A DNA stretch of 64,000 nt from Thamnaconus septentrionalis (GCA_009823395.1 CM020515.1:11850489-11914488); one strand, 5' to 3'; counted from the stretch's first letter, positions 28,160-41,884 are shown. Notes: generated by a model not told the origin, from the letters alone. Numbers and translations: made by a program.

Positions 28160-29700
28160 ATTAAAAATGTTTGGTGGACGTGAAGATTTAAAGGCCCAGT
28201 GAGTAAGAGTTAGTGACATCTCATGGTGAGAAAGCATATTGCAAACAATGCTAATGATAAGCCCCGTTTTCCGATGTCCCACTTGATCTAACATCTGTAT
28301 ACCAGCTATTATGTCGGGCCCCTGAGTTTGTTTTAACCATCACACATTGGGTCTTTAAGCTGTTTATTTGTTGTATGTGTTTGATTAGTAAAAATAGTTT
28401 AATAAATGCATATGATGGGGTGTTAGTGTTTCATTATTTTTTTAAAATTTTGTTGTATTACACATTTTTTTTGTCTTGACTTTTTCGGACACTTAGTGAT
28501 AGTTATTTAGATTATGATAAAGTACTAAAGTCACTTCATGATAAAATCATACATTTACTGTATTTATTTACTGTAAATTCCAATGGCCACAATTAAAAAT
28601 GTTCAACTTATGACACATGGGTGTTTTGACACAAATGTTATGTGCAGTGGGACCTGCACTATCTTCTGTTGAAAAAAAAATCTGATGAATCACAGTGAAA
28701 CGTAGAGTCGTATAATGTAAAATAGCTATTACAGATCGACAGGGCATATAATTCTGACTGCACCTTGCACAATGTGAGCATAAAGTGAGGCATATATTCT
28801 GGCACATGAAACTCCTCAGTGCCACTAATTGTATTTCAATGTTCAAAAAAACTTTGAATGGTTCCACTCAGGTATACGGTGTCACATATATGTTTTGTCA
28901 AAACAAAGGTCCTCTGCTGCACATACAGTCCATAAAGAAGCTTGGAGGTTTGTGATACGCATCAAATCAGTGAACTGTAAATAAATATAAGTAAGTAAGT
29001 AAGTAAGTCAGTGAATAAATAAATAAAGTACAAGCATTTGCAGCAGGGGGTTATTACGGGGCATTTTTAACCTCCAGGGTGGAGCCAGGTCTTTGAACTA
29101 GTATGACGGCTGTCAGACTAGGGAAAACTATAGCCTCAACGGACGTCAAAACCACGTGGTTGGAAGATTATCACCTCGTTCAGACCAAAAATATGGTCCT
29201 TATCAATTCACATTCACAAAACTCACGTGAAAAAAGCCCTACAGAGAAAAAGGTAAGTAGCAAGACTATGACTTAAAACATGAACACACAATACCGACTG
29301 GCGTCCGCGAAGCTCTTAATGAAACAGTTTAACGCCTACTTTCACTCGTCGGGTATTTTTATGAGATGGTTCATCTTAGGTGTCACTGTAATAAATATTT
29401 CCCCCTCGTGCTCGGCAGCGGAGCGGCCCGAGAGGCCCTTCGCTTGGATCGAGTTGTTCACGTAGAATTCGCGAGCGGCGTGTCATCGTCCTCACACATG
29501 CCTTCCCGTTTCATTTACGTTTATCGGGGCGAAACGCGGTGCGACGGGCGGCATCAGCAGCATCTTGAATGTTGCCTCGTAAATCAACGTGCGCGCAGCA
29601 GCGACACACTACTACCGCTGCTGCCGCGCGCCGGCTGGGCCCGATCGGGTTTCACACGTCCTGAGACCTATAGGCCTCCTCACACATGGCACCATCCTCA
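28160..29700. other. Intergenic, parvalbumin genes 1-2
   Basis: No supported gene. Contains an AAGT tetranucleotide run near 28990 and AT-rich sequence. Confidence 0.5.
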
Positions 29701-29709
29701 TTTGTTCGC

Positions 29710-29719
29710 CTAAAAATAG
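29710..29719 (+). promoter_or_regulatory. MEF2 site, parvalbumin gene 2
   Basis: CTAAAAATAG fits the MEF2 consensus YTAWWWWTAR exactly and lies 110 bp upstream of the TATA box. Confidence 0.6.
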
Positions 29720-29819
29720 TTCCAGACTACTTGACACATTTTTTTCGAAACCCATGCATCTTGGTACCTGATACCGAGAAGACCCCCCCAAAGCTCTCTA
29801 AATGGTGTTGCTCGGGGGC

Positions 29820-29827
29820 TATAAAAG
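29820..29827 (+). promoter_or_regulatory. TATA box, parvalbumin gene 2
   Basis: TATAAAAG, 73 bp upstream of the non-coding exon 1 donor (AAAG|GTGAGT after 29900). Confidence 0.8.
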
Positions 29828-30718
29828 AGCGCCGGAACGGGGCTTGCGGCATTCACCCGAGTCCACCCTTGGTTTTCACTCGCCTCAACGCAGCGCAAAG
29901 GTGAGTGGGATGCAACGCAACGCAACGCAACTCAGCGGCCGCAACCGCAACTGTGGCACTTCTGCACCGCGAGGAGACCCGGAGATCCCCGAGGACTAAC
30001 CAGGGGGTGGAGGGGGGCTGAAGCGACGCGTACCAGCAGCGAGCGCGCACAAGGGACCGCAGGGGACGATGCAGAGGGAGGAACTCAAGGATGTTTTCAT
30101 TTGGATAAAGAATAATGCTTTCCGTCAGCTTCTTGTGGATGGCAAAATTTAAAAAAAAATAATGGATCAGACCAAAAGAGCGCGTGAGATCACGATCCGT
30201 TGCTTTGCGCGTTTGTCATCAGTGCGACGCTGCTTCCGTGATCTGACCCGCCCTCACAGGCTCCATCCTGTTGGGTGTCAAAGCGGGGGTCAAGCTTGCT
30301 TTTGACCGTTATGACGAGAAAAGTGTAGTGGCAGTTGAAGCTGATTTGAAGAACAGAGTCTGTGCTATCGAAAAAAAAAAAAAAAAAAACATTTGTGCCA
30401 TTAAGTGCTTTACTTAGAGTGTTTATGATCCTCGATGTTCCCGTGAAACAGAAGGAGGGCTCAGCCCTGCATGGTTAGCTACTTGGAAGTTGAAATCCGG
30501 TGAATGTGCTCTCGGCCGAGCCGAGGCCCTCTTTGATATACGGCCGTCTAAAATGGGAAAGTGGTACAAGATGACAGCAGGCCGTGGGCCCTCGCGATAC
30601 CCCTGAGGTGCCGCTCTAGACTGAAAACATCAGGAAGTCGGTTTGTCAGGAAGATTTCTCAGCTGGGGGGGTTTGTGATGCTCTTAACCGTGCGCCTTGT
30701 GCTCTCTCCTTCCTAAAG

Positions 30719-31532
30719 AAATAAGAAAAAAATGGCCTTCGCCAGTGTCCTCGCTGAAGCCGATGTGAAAGCAGCTCTGGCTGGCTGCTCAGGTGAGTTT
30801 GCTTCAACATTTCGAGACTTTTCCCCACCCTGTCATTTCGGCGGCAGGCGCAAAGCTAAAACAAGCAAACACTCAAAACTTCAGAAGAATCCTGACGGGG
30901 TGTCTCCGATGCGCCTTTTCAGCTGCTGACTCCTTCGAGTACAAGAAGTTCTTCAAGGCATGCGGCCTGTCCGGCAAGAGCGCCGATGAAGTGAAGAAGG
31001 CCTTCCTCATCATCGACCAGGACAACAGCGGCTTCATTGAGGAGGAGGAGCTGAAGTGAGAAGCACACTTAGCAGAAAGTAAAAAGAGGAGTGAATGTGC
31101 GCTTGCAGGCTTGTCTGAACTTCTCTCATCTGCATTCCACAGGCTCTTCCTGCAGAACTTCTGTTCCTCTGCCAGAGCACTCACCGACAAGGAGACCAAG
31201 GCCTTCCTGGCCGCCGGCGACAGCGACGGTGATGGCAAGATTGGAGTCGATGGTGAGAACCCACTCATTTCATTCCAGTTTTCCCCCTTTGCCTCCTTGT
31301 GTTGGTGAAGACATGCCAAAGTACTCCTTGACACCCCCAATGGTGGCAACTGTGAATTATTGAACATCCGATCTTCACGCGTATATTCCTGATGTCAACA
31401 TGGGTCCCGGCTACGGTCCACTTAGCCCCAAGCCGACCACACAGCAGCGCCATCGGCGTTTTGGCTCGCCTCCGCTAACCACGATTATTTCATTCTGTCT
31501 CCGCAGAGTTTGCTGCCCTCGTCAAGGCATAA
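30719..31532 (+). CDS. Parvalbumin beta, array gene 2
   Basis: Coding exons: 30732-30792, 30923-31055, 31143-31252, 31507-31532; 109 aa. The non-coding first exon ends at 29900 and splices to an acceptor ending at 30718. The protein starts [16 protein letters not shown] and ends EFAALVKA, a classic fish beta-parvalbumin. Ca2+ loops [12 protein letters not shown] and [12 protein letters not shown] are intact. Cys in AGCS, KACGLS and NFCSS are visible. Introns are very short (130, 87 and 254 bp), as expected of a highly expressed muscle gene. TATA and MEF2 elements upstream point to skeletal muscle expression (inference). It belongs to the pvalb1-4 group, but the exact paralogue is unresolved. 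Confidence 0.95.
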
Positions 31533-31790
31533 ATTCCCCACTGACCAAGATCAACCTCTTTTCACGGAAAACTGGGAGGACTCCCTTCAAGACTCAGTAA
31601 TCACCGGCTGAAAGAATATTTTTTTATACCTTATTTATGAGTTGCCTGCGGATTGTTGTTTCTCAACATGGAACACATGCATCAACTGTGAATGTTACTC
31701 GGGTGTGTCAAATGTTCTGGAGGAAAAATAATGGCAATGTGCAAACTGTCCAACGCTGTCTGCACTGTTGAGGCAGAGTGAAAAACCAGG

Positions 31791-31796
31791 AATAAA
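31791..31796 (+). terminator. Polyadenylation signal of parvalbumin gene 2
   Basis: AATAAA 259 bp after the stop codon. Confidence 0.75.
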
Positions 31797-31799
31797 TAC

Positions 31800-33200
31800 T
31801 CTTTTGGTGTAAAGTCACCCTGCCTTCCAGGTCAGTCGTCTTTTCACAGTCACTCCGGTGTCGGTGCGCGGCCTTTTGTCAACACAATTGGGGCTCATCA
31901 GCCCCGCCAGGCGTTTTTAAATATCCTCATGTGAGTGCTGAGAGGCGGCTTAAGTGCGCTTGTTTGGGTAATTGGTTAATAAGAAGCGGGGACGGGTGGG
32001 GGACAGGTGGGGAGGGGTGGGAACGGGGCCACATGGATCCCAGCCACCAGCTTGGCCCTGGGGGGATTTTGCGTACATGCTCCTTGTATGTGGGGGGGGG
32101 TTTTTTCTTCTTCTTCTTCTTCTCCCCCCTCTGCAATGGATAGCTGTCAGGCTTAGTGTAATTAACTGGCCTCCCTCAAAGTTGCCTGCTTTCTTTTCCT
32201 TTTTTCCCCCCCTCTGCCAACTGCTGCATCGTCAATTATACGATGTGCTGTAGCAACAGGGCGGCTATTAACAGCCTTGGTTACATCATCAGCGCCTCCA
32301 GTTGGAGCTGGTGCATAGATGCAGCTCTCAAGTCGGCCCGAGAGGTTCTCGAAAGATCAGATTTACGGTTTTCTTTTCTGATTGCTGCTCAAAATTTGGT
32401 ACGTCTTTGGGATCTGGTTGCTCCAAAGCACAAAAGCGCAAGTACATTTTAAAAAGAAAGTATTAGATTTGAGTTAAAGGGCAGCTTGTGAAATGCAAGT
32501 CAGCAATTTGTGGAGCCTTGGCCGTATCAGGTGGTGCCCTGACCTTGTTACTTACTATAAACCATGCAGGGCTGAAAACGGACAGAGGCGTCCGGCAGGC
32601 AGGCAGGCAGGAAAATGCTGCCACCTATAGGTCAAGGCTATTCTTAGCGCCGTGCTACACATTTAAAATGAGGAGTTCAGATATTTTTCTTTGGCCCATA
32701 TTTTTTACAAGCACATTCTGAATGATTGTAAACACCAAGACATTGCGTTCCTAAATATTCCAGACCTCAAACCTCACAAAGGGGGATCAAATGAGAGCAC
32801 AATAGGGGCTTTGACTCTACAGGTCTACTTTTTTTGTTGCTGTGAATGTATAATCCTGACAATGAAAAAGATCTTTGCACAAAATTAGCTTTTGCTAAAA
32901 CAAAAATTACTACTTCACATAGACATGGCCACACAGAAAAAATTCCACATTAACGGCTTAAAACAACATTTCCAGCCTCAACTTTACCCCAAACGAACTT
33001 AACGTTAAACACTGACACCACAGGTCGCAATAAAGTGTGGGAAAAAACACCCAAAAGCACCACTAACGCCTCCTCTCCAAAACTTACTCCACACACGCAC
33101 CACCATGGCTTTGGCGCCTCCAATTCTCCCTCCTCAGCAGCGCGCCGGCCTATTCTTAGCAGCATGGGGACAGTCAAGACTTCTCCAAGCACACCTTTTA
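31800..33200. other. Intergenic, parvalbumin genes 2-3
   Basis: No gene seen. Contains G runs, a CTT run (about 32106-32124) and a GGCA tetranucleotide run near 32595. Confidence 0.5.
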
Positions 33201-33219
33201 TGCGTCTTTGCTCGACAAA

Positions 33220-33229
33220 CTCAAAATAG
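33220..33229 (+). promoter_or_regulatory. MEF2-like site, parvalbumin gene 3
   Basis: CTCAAAATAG differs from the MEF2 consensus at one position and lies 133 bp upstream of the TATA box, a spacing close to those of genes 2 and 4. Confidence 0.4.
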
Positions 33230-33352
33230 AAGCGCAGACCCGGCCGCCCTCCTCTGGCTACAGTGCGAACATTTTCACACCCTCACCCCAGCCACCCAAC
33301 CTTCGGGCGGTGTCAGTTTCCTCCAGCCCGGACGGCCGAGAGGAGGGGAAAC

Positions 33353-33360
33353 TATAAAAG
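33353..33360 (+). promoter_or_regulatory. TATA box, parvalbumin gene 3
   Basis: TATAAAAG, 93 bp upstream of the non-coding exon 1 donor (GAG|GTGAGT after 33453). Confidence 0.8.
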
Positions 33361-33952
33361 GTCACCGGGAGCAGCGGGGAGATCACTGCAGTCGACTTGA
33401 GTCGTGTCTGTGTCATCTGTCCGCTTAGACAAAAGCGAACCAAGGAGCCAGAGGTGAGTGTGTGTGTGTAGAGGGGGCAGCAAAGAGAAGCGGGAGAACC
33501 ACCATCCCACCATCACACCTCTCCGCAAAGGGAGCCGGCAGCATCACCACGCATCTCCCACATCTTTGCTCGTGTTCTTTTGAATGGACCCCGGTGTTGC
33601 AATGCAGCAGAGCTCCACCTGCAGGGAGACATGGATTATACTGGGCAGAGCAGCCGTCGCTCCTCCAATTGGATTTTAATTGGAAAATGCAGCATAATGA
33701 GAAATAATGAGTAACTTAAAAACTGAGGCGTCTCTTTTACACCTGGAATATTGAATTGTTTGACAGCTTTGACAGGGATTTAAAAAAAAAAAAAAGTTGA
33801 CACAAGCAGTGTCTTGTGAGAGCTGTCCTGATGTGTTCTTATTCCGAGATGAAAATATAATGCTGTGCACTGAGGATTATTATGGTAGATGCCACCATGC
33901 AGAATGCTGGTTTTAAATCAGAAGTAACGGCTTTTTCGTTTGATTTCCGCAG

Positions 33953-34810
33953 ATCAAAATGTCCTTCTCAGGTCTCAAAGATGCTGAAGTCGCTGCAGCC
34001 CTGGATGGGTGCAAAGGTGACCCCTCAGATTACATGTGCATATTTCCCTTGTGTATGTGTGTGTGTGTCCGTGCGTATGCATTTGCAACAGAGTTGTTAA
34101 AGCGTCGGCTCTGCTCTCAGACGCTGGCACATTCAACCACAAGAAGTTCTTCCAGGCATGCGGCCTGAGCGCCAAGTCTGAAGCGGAAGTCAAGAGCGCC
34201 TTCGACAAAATCGACCAGGACAAGAGCGGGTTCATCGAGGAGGAGGAGCTCAAGTGAGACACGTCACTCAAAGACATGCAGCCCTTTTCGGGGGGGAGGG
34301 GTCCTAAAGGCAGCGGACATCATTCTGAAGAGACGCTTCGAGCCTTTTCTACACAGCGAGAGTCAGTAGTCTGAGTGAACTAACCAGAGGCTGTTTATGC
34401 GCAGGCTGTTCCTGCAGAACTTCAAGGCTGGTGCACGAGCACTGACCGACGCCGAGACATTGACCTTCCTGAAGGCCGGTGACACCGATGGTGATGGCAA
34501 GATCGGTGCTGAAGGTAGAAGACTGCAGCTGTTGCATGTTTAGTAGTAGTAGTAATAGTAGTAGTGGTAGAACAGAGTTTATCTTCTGATTGCTCTGCTT
34601 TGGTTAAGTCATTAAAAAAAAGACGTGTAACCAAAAACAACTGCTTATTTTACTTTTATATGACTTAGGATTGTTATTTATTTATAATAAATTCAACTAA
34701 ATTATGGATTAAATGTACTTATAATTTATTATTATGATTATAGTTATATTATATATTATAATTCTTACTTCTGTGTGATTGCAGAGTTCGCTTCTTTGGT
34801 TAAGGCATAA
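33953..34810 (+). CDS. Parvalbumin beta, array gene 3
   Basis: Coding exons: 33959-34016, 34121-34253, 34405-34514, 34785-34810; 108 aa. The first coding exon is 58 bp, one codon shorter than in the sister genes. The non-coding exon ends at 33453 and joins the acceptor ending at 33952. The protein begins [18 protein letters not shown] and ends EFASLVKA, the sequence type of the main white-muscle parvalbumin of fish (also the major fish food allergen). Ca2+ loops [12 protein letters not shown] and [12 protein letters not shown] are intact. Intron 1 is only 104 bp and contains a TG run. Confidence 0.95.
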
Positions 34811-35068
34811 GAAAACCAGCCAGCTGACCATCAACACCTGCTCCTAAGGAACAATGAAGCCCACCTCCCGTCTTCTCCTTTTCATCTGAAAACACCACCT
34901 TTTTATACATTTGCTGAGGAGACATTTTCTTCCACGCAACACACTGTCCAACAATGTTGATTGTGAATGTCGCTCGGTCGTGTCCATGTCTTAAATATGA
35001 ACTTTGCTTACTGTAAAAATCTATGATGCTCTTTCCAGGAACTAAAAACAATCAAATCTCCATCTAAG

Positions 35069-35074
35069 AATAAA
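35069..35074 (+). terminator. Polyadenylation signal of parvalbumin gene 3
   Basis: AATAAA 259 bp after the stop, the same distance as in gene 2. Confidence 0.75.
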
Positions 35075-35099
35075 TATTCTTTTGCTACGGATCTTTGCG

Positions 35100-36359
35100 G
35101 GATGCACAGACTTCGTCTCCTTTGTGTCTCCAGCAATACATAAACGCAGAGCCAGAACCTCTCATGTGTCATTTATGATCTTTAAAAGCCATATTTCACA
35201 CAAACACGGCAATGCTGATACAGTTAAAGTGCCCCACGATACACGTTTAGAATTTAAACAGTAGCACAAGCTGAAAAGGTGACGGAACATCAGCAGATAT
35301 TTTGCTCTACTCAAATTCAAGTGCAACACATATCACTCAGGGAGAGTCCTGAGTTATGAACTATGAATCATCACTATTGTGGACTGAATGTGATACTATG
35401 TGCATCAGTGCCATCAGCCCCAGTGTTGAGAGAAACAAGAGCACACAGACGGTAACAGGAAGAGACCAGAGACAGCTGGGATATACTCCAGCAACCCTGT
35501 GAGTGTTGACAGAAAATGAATGGGCATTATAATGTATATAAAAAAAAACTTTAATATATAGCTATACTTTACTCTAAACACAAGTGCATTAATGTCCAGT
35601 AAAATACTTCACCTTCACCTTGATTTCTTTCTCTTTTTTTTTTTTTTTTTTGCGAGGCTTGGAATCATAAAAAATATACAGTACCTTTGAAGAAGAAGAA
35701 AAAAACGTTTGTCTTTTGCGGTTCCTAGTTGTAGCCACTAGATGGCGGCAGGTTTGTTAACAGAAGTTGAAAGAGATGCCCTGACTAGTGGCCGGAGGTT
35801 TACGAAAACATATGGAAGTAAGACATTTGACCCCGCGTTTTGTGCCTTTCCAACACAGCGCCAGCCTTTAGCTCTACAGAATAAAATAATTTTGATGCTA
35901 AACTCCAAACTAAACACAAATACGGACTCTTTAAAAAATAAAAAATTAAATGAATTCCAAAAAGGTTTTCAGGACTGCGTCAAGAGGTGGGAGTGGTCTT
36001 CGGCAACACATTAGCAGATGTAAATGAATAAATGATTGGCAGGTAACAGTATAGTCTGCAAGGTATCAACATGGCTCAAGACATCATGCAACCGGTTGTG
36101 GGTGAAGTCATGATCCGGTGTCCTTCCTCTCTGTTTAACACAGTAGCCCGGGGAGATGATTGAGTTTCTGTTTGACGGCGCAGCCCCCAGAGAAGCTTTC
36201 GTAGCAGACTGTTGGACATCGCTGTTAACAAGTTGGCACCTGATTAGGTTTAGGAAACAATGACAAACCACCAGAGATACAAGCTTTGGCTGAATAATGG
36301 GAGGAGACGAGACGCTGAGAGAGTCAGACGGAGAGCTAACCGTGCATTCGAGGCACAGC
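35100..36359. other. Intergenic, parvalbumin genes 3-4, proximal part
   Basis: Contains a T run near 35640 and an isolated 90-codon ORF from an ATG at 35742 to 36014. That ORF has no recognisable domain and no splice or promoter support, so it is not called as a gene. Confidence 0.4.
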
Positions 36360-36367
36360 GCTTAACA

Positions 36368-37719
36368 CAGTGGTTCTCAAACTTTCTCTGTCACGCCCCA
36401 CTTTGGACACCCCCCGCCCCCAATTTTGGGGCTAGAAGCCCCAAATTTGACGTGGCTGTGTCTTGAGGGATCCTGATGAACCTGCAAGTGGTCCCATGTC
36501 TCTAGGACAAAGTTGACTTTTGCCCCCCTAGACTTGCATGGCATTAGGGTTAGCGATAAGGCTGGAATTAGGGTTAGGGTTAGGGTTAGGGTTACTGCTG
36601 GAATTAGGGTTAGGGTTTCGGGGTTCCTCATGGGCTAGAAGCCCCAAATTTGACGTGGCTTTGTCTTGAGGGATCCCGATGAACCTGCAAGTGGCCCCAT
36701 GTCTCTAGGACAAAGTTGACTTTTCACCCCTAGACTTGCATGGCATTAGGGCAGTGGTTCTCAAACTTTCTGTCACGCCCCACCTTGGAGGAAGAAAATT
36801 TTTCATGTGCCCCCCCCTGCTCCCAAAACCCAAAATGGTGACAAAATAGTTTTTTTTTTCAAATTCACTGAAACAACATAAATGTGCAAATAAAGTTTTA
36901 CCTTTGGCACACCACTTTGATATCAAAACCAATATTAATTTTTTTTTATTATTATTATCATGAACATTCATTTCACATTCATTTCACTTTTCTCTTCATT
37001 TATGAAATCATTTATTTTGTACAAATAAACAACTTTAGCAAATCACTCTTTGTGACATCAAATCCTGAACATTACTTTTTAAACAAGAATACTCCTTTCA
37101 CTTTTCTGCTGTGCAAAAACTTTTTTTTTTGGCAAACCACTTTTGTAACATCCACCATCCTGGCTTCCCTGTGAAACAACACAGCTTTATGTTGTGCTCC
37201 CATCTCCTCACAAAGTGCAGAGAATAGTCGCGCTTTCAGGGGTCTTGTTTTGATGAAATTGACCACATCAACAACATCAGTCATGCGACAACATCACATT
37301 TTCTACCTGCCACATGGCTCGCGCATTAGAAAGAAAATAGAGCAGACGCCGAAACGATCGCTGCGCGGCGCGAGCCGGCCGCGGAGGTGCACCCCGCTTC
37401 AAGTCTGGCGTGAACGACACCATCGTTCCGCAGCTACTCGCGGAACGATTCTACAGCCAAAGGTACCCAACAACAAAGAACACTGGCCACCGCCGGACTC
37501 CTGAATTCTTATTTTCGTCCCTGTCAAATATTTGTCCATCATGTGTACCTGAGCAGCGTTTTTCTTAGCTACAACCTACTGAATGTTTGTTAATTGTTCC
37601 GCCGTGAAAACATTAGTTCCCCTGGGCGCCCCGTGTCTCTCCCGCCCGGTGTTTCGCGCCCCCCAGACGTGACTTGGGCCCCCCAGGGGGAGGCGCGCCA
37701 CCCACTTTGAGAAACACTG
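36368..37719. mobile_element. 1352-bp non-autonomous hAT element
   Basis: The left end CAGTGGTTCTCAAACTTTC and the right end reverse complement CAGTGTTTCTCAAAGTGGG form typical hAT inverted repeats. A perfect 8-bp target-site duplication, GCTTAACA, lies at 36360-36367 and 37720-37727. The interior holds a 119-bp direct duplication (36431-36549 and 36634-36750), a second internal copy of the left terminus at 36751, TTAGGG repeats and a GC-rich segment with a 10-bp hairpin. No transposase is encoded. Confidence 0.9.
36568..36591 (+). repeat. Telomere-like (TTAGGG)4
   Basis: Four perfect TTAGGG units, with two more at about 36605-36616, all inside the hAT element. Confidence 0.85.
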
Positions 37720-37727
37720 GCTTAACA

Positions 37728-39359
37728 GTTTCCCAGGATGTTTACCATTAAAATGCTTGAAAATCAAGTGTTAATTATCTCCCTGAAGAGCAAGTTCGAA
37801 GTGCTTAGGAAAGTTAAAAATAAAAAGATGGCGATAGCACAGTAAAACGCTCCAAAACATGAACAACTTTAAAACATTTTTGTACAACGAAATTAGAAAA
37901 GTTCTCTGAATCTTTTTTTTTAAATTTTATGTATTTATTTATTTTTAGCCAATTACTGCATAACGGTGTACAACTATCCCAAATGCTAAAGTAATTAGTC
38001 ACAGATTGAACCTATTTCTCAAATAATGACTAACAGCTGCACAACACTTGAGTCCAGTCTGTGAAAGGCTACAGCTGCCAGCCGATAGTTTTGCTGTTTG
38101 CTCAAATGAGCTAAATCCTATGGTCAGTTATTGTTTAGACAAGTTTGGCCAAGACGTTATGTCAGCGTACGTATCTGCCAGCGGTGAAGTGGGTGACCTT
38201 AGCCTTCGAGCTGACCTTATGGTTTCGACAGGGTCAGTCTGACAGGATTTGAAACCACTAATAAAATCAACCTGCTTTTTTTCAGATATTTTTGCCACGA
38301 TTTGTTTGCTCTCCAGTTACTGCGAAAGCTGCTGAGCTTTTAGGGTTAGTCAGGTCACAACACATGATATCAAAGTAGTTCTGCTATTGGCTGAGAGATC
38401 CAGAAAACTCACTCAAATGAAAAAATCGTGAACATTTTGGATTCAATAATTAATTTAATTCAATAATTCTCTTAATTATTTGTGAGCCTCTTCAAGCCGA
38501 TGCACCTCATTTCTGCTCACCCCAATTGGGGTCATTATGGCTGCTGCTTGCAGATACCAGCTGATGTGACAGGAACTGTGAGGAAGTTTGACCTGGGGGT
38601 GGGGTTGGGGGTGGGGCTGGTGGTGGGTGGCTGGCCAGGCCGTGTCCCTGCCGTTAGGCACACAGAAGGATATCCCCGAGTTTCAGGTTGCAAGTGTGTC
38701 GGCGACGGTGACTCCAGTGATGTCTCGGTGATTGGTGATTCAACTCTGAGCTTCTAACGTTACAGTTGTCTTTTTCATTTTAGGTGGGGGAGGGCAGACG
38801 TCCCTGGATGGACATCAATTTGAAAATGTCCACGACAGCAGCGTCGCTCATCACCCCCCCTGAAAATCTACTCCGAAACCTGCACATGCACACCTTCAGC
38901 TAACCCTCAATGCAGAAAGGAGAGGAGAACCTTGGTCCGTGCGCTCTCCCAGGAATGTGCTTAATTGCCCCTGAAATTGTCCGTCACGCCGGCTGGGCAA
39001 CAAAAAAAACAAAAGACACAAAAACAAACATAGAAAAATGTTTGTATAAAAATAAAAGTGTGCCGCTTTTGTTTTTGCTTTGGAAAAACCCAGCGATCAA
39101 ACACACTCGTGGCTGACCTTTCGGGTGCTAGACTTCTGTTGGTGGTGGGCGGCGCATGTGACACTGCACATAATGCATCATCATCATCACCACCGGGACG
39201 GGGACGCCGACTGCAGGAGGGTGACCTCGGTCACCTGCCTCCATAAGCACCGTTGACAAAGCAATTTAAGCGCGACTGTCCACCTGAAGTCTGGCCAATG
39301 GCAGCACGGCGACTTTGACAAAACAATGGATGAATAAATGGAATGAGATAAGATTTAAA

Positions 39360-39390
<31 letters not shown>

Positions 39391-39860
39391 CACGTCCCAA
39401 CTAAGTCTGATCAAAATCTCAACCTCAAAACATGAGTTTACACACAAGTCTTGCGCAAATATTAAAAATGAGAGGCAGTGTGCTTACACTTTAACTTTCC
39501 AACTTTGCTCACGGACTCAGATGTGGTCGTTAAAACCGACTCCGGCACGACAGCCCGGACGGCGGTCGGGAGGGTTGCCTGGAGGAACGGAACGGATAGG
39601 AAGCTCGCTGCAAAACACAGTTCCTGCCTCGCGCTGTATAATTCTAGAGGTGAGAAGAGGAGGAGGAGGAGGAGGAGGGGTGAGGGGATGGATGACAGTC
39701 GGGAGACTGTGTGTGTGTGTGTGTGCTTGCGCGTGTGTGAGTGAGTGAGAGAGAGAGAGACAGAGAGAGGGAGAGGAAAAGAGAGGAGGGGAGGAATGCG
39801 TGTTTTTTTCTCCTTAATTTGCTATTTACAAGGGCGGTGCTGGTGTCCACGGTCCGGTCT
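37728..39860. other. Intergenic, upstream of parvalbumin gene 4
   Basis: No gene recognised. Contains a G-quadruplex-type tract (38595-38616), a TA repeat (about 39368-39391) and TG/GA runs (about 39710-39770). Confidence 0.5.
38595..38616 (+). other. Potential G-quadruplex tract
   Basis: Four runs of four or five G separated by one or two T, 1.8 kb upstream of parvalbumin gene 4. Confidence 0.55.
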
Positions 39861-39877
39861 CTGCGCATCCCTGGGCG

Positions 39878-39887
39878 TTATAAATAG
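39878..39887 (+). promoter_or_regulatory. MEF2 site, parvalbumin gene 4
   Basis: TTATAAATAG; its reverse complement CTATTTATAA fits the MEF2 consensus exactly. It is 116 bp upstream of the TATA box. Confidence 0.6.
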
Positions 39888-39993
39888 TACAGGTTAATTA
39901 GTTAGCAGGGAAACCGGATCAGGGGCGGGCAGTTAGAATTCGATCCACAGACAGGTAACTCAAGCGATCCCCCATTGTCACCGCAATCGGACC

Positions 39994-40000
39994 TATATAA
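39994..40000 (+). promoter_or_regulatory. TATA box, parvalbumin gene 4
   Basis: TATATAA, 93 bp upstream of the non-coding exon 1 donor (GCG|GTGAGT after 40093), the same spacing as gene 3. Confidence 0.75.
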
Positions 40001-40401
40001 ATCCCGCTTTGACGGACAAGGCGCACAGCACTCAGCCTCTCCTCTCCGCCGGATCACACGCACACACCGTGGACGAACTCCAACTCCAACGCGGTGAGTT
40101 TCTCTCTGCTCCTGTGCCCCCCCCTCACCTATAGATTCAACTTTCTTCTCGCCTGATGGCGTTTGCGTGCGTATAAGTAGACTTTTGCTGGAGGGAAAGC
40201 TGGGAAGACGCCGGTGGAGTTGCTGAAGAAAACTGGGAATCTTTTGAACTTTTTTTTTTAAAAGGAGATCAGTGCGCGCGCTCTCTCTCTCCCTCCCTTT
40301 CTCTGCCACCTTCTGATCTCCATCACATTGCGCCTCACACACAGTTTCTGCCGGCGTACCTGCCACATGTGAATAATTCACCTCGGCTGTTCCCTCCACA
40401 G

Positions 40402-41629
<1,228 letters not shown>

Positions 41630-41870
41630 AACGATTGAACTACGCCCCCCCCTCGCAATGACAAACCCCTGGGATCCTGCTGCTTGAAGGGCTCTGCTAG
41701 TTTTAGTCGGTTTCCATCCTCCTTAGATTGGATCTGGGTCCACGGGGAAAACATGTTCTTGTCATCACGTTTTTATTTATTTTAGATTTTCTTTTCCGGT
41801 CATTTGTTTTAGTCAGACCATGACGCTCGCATCCTCTAACAAATGTAAATTGTAACAAATGATTAAGAAA

Positions 41871-41884
41871 AATAAAACAATAAA
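41871..41884 (+). terminator. Polyadenylation signals of parvalbumin gene 4
   Basis: Two AATAAA hexamers (41871-41876, 41879-41884) about 240-250 bp after the stop. Confidence 0.75.

Noticed and set aside
35742..36014. 90-codon ORF MAAGLLTEVERD... as a gene
   Set aside because: No recognised family, no splice or promoter evidence, and its length is compatible with chance or an old repeat.
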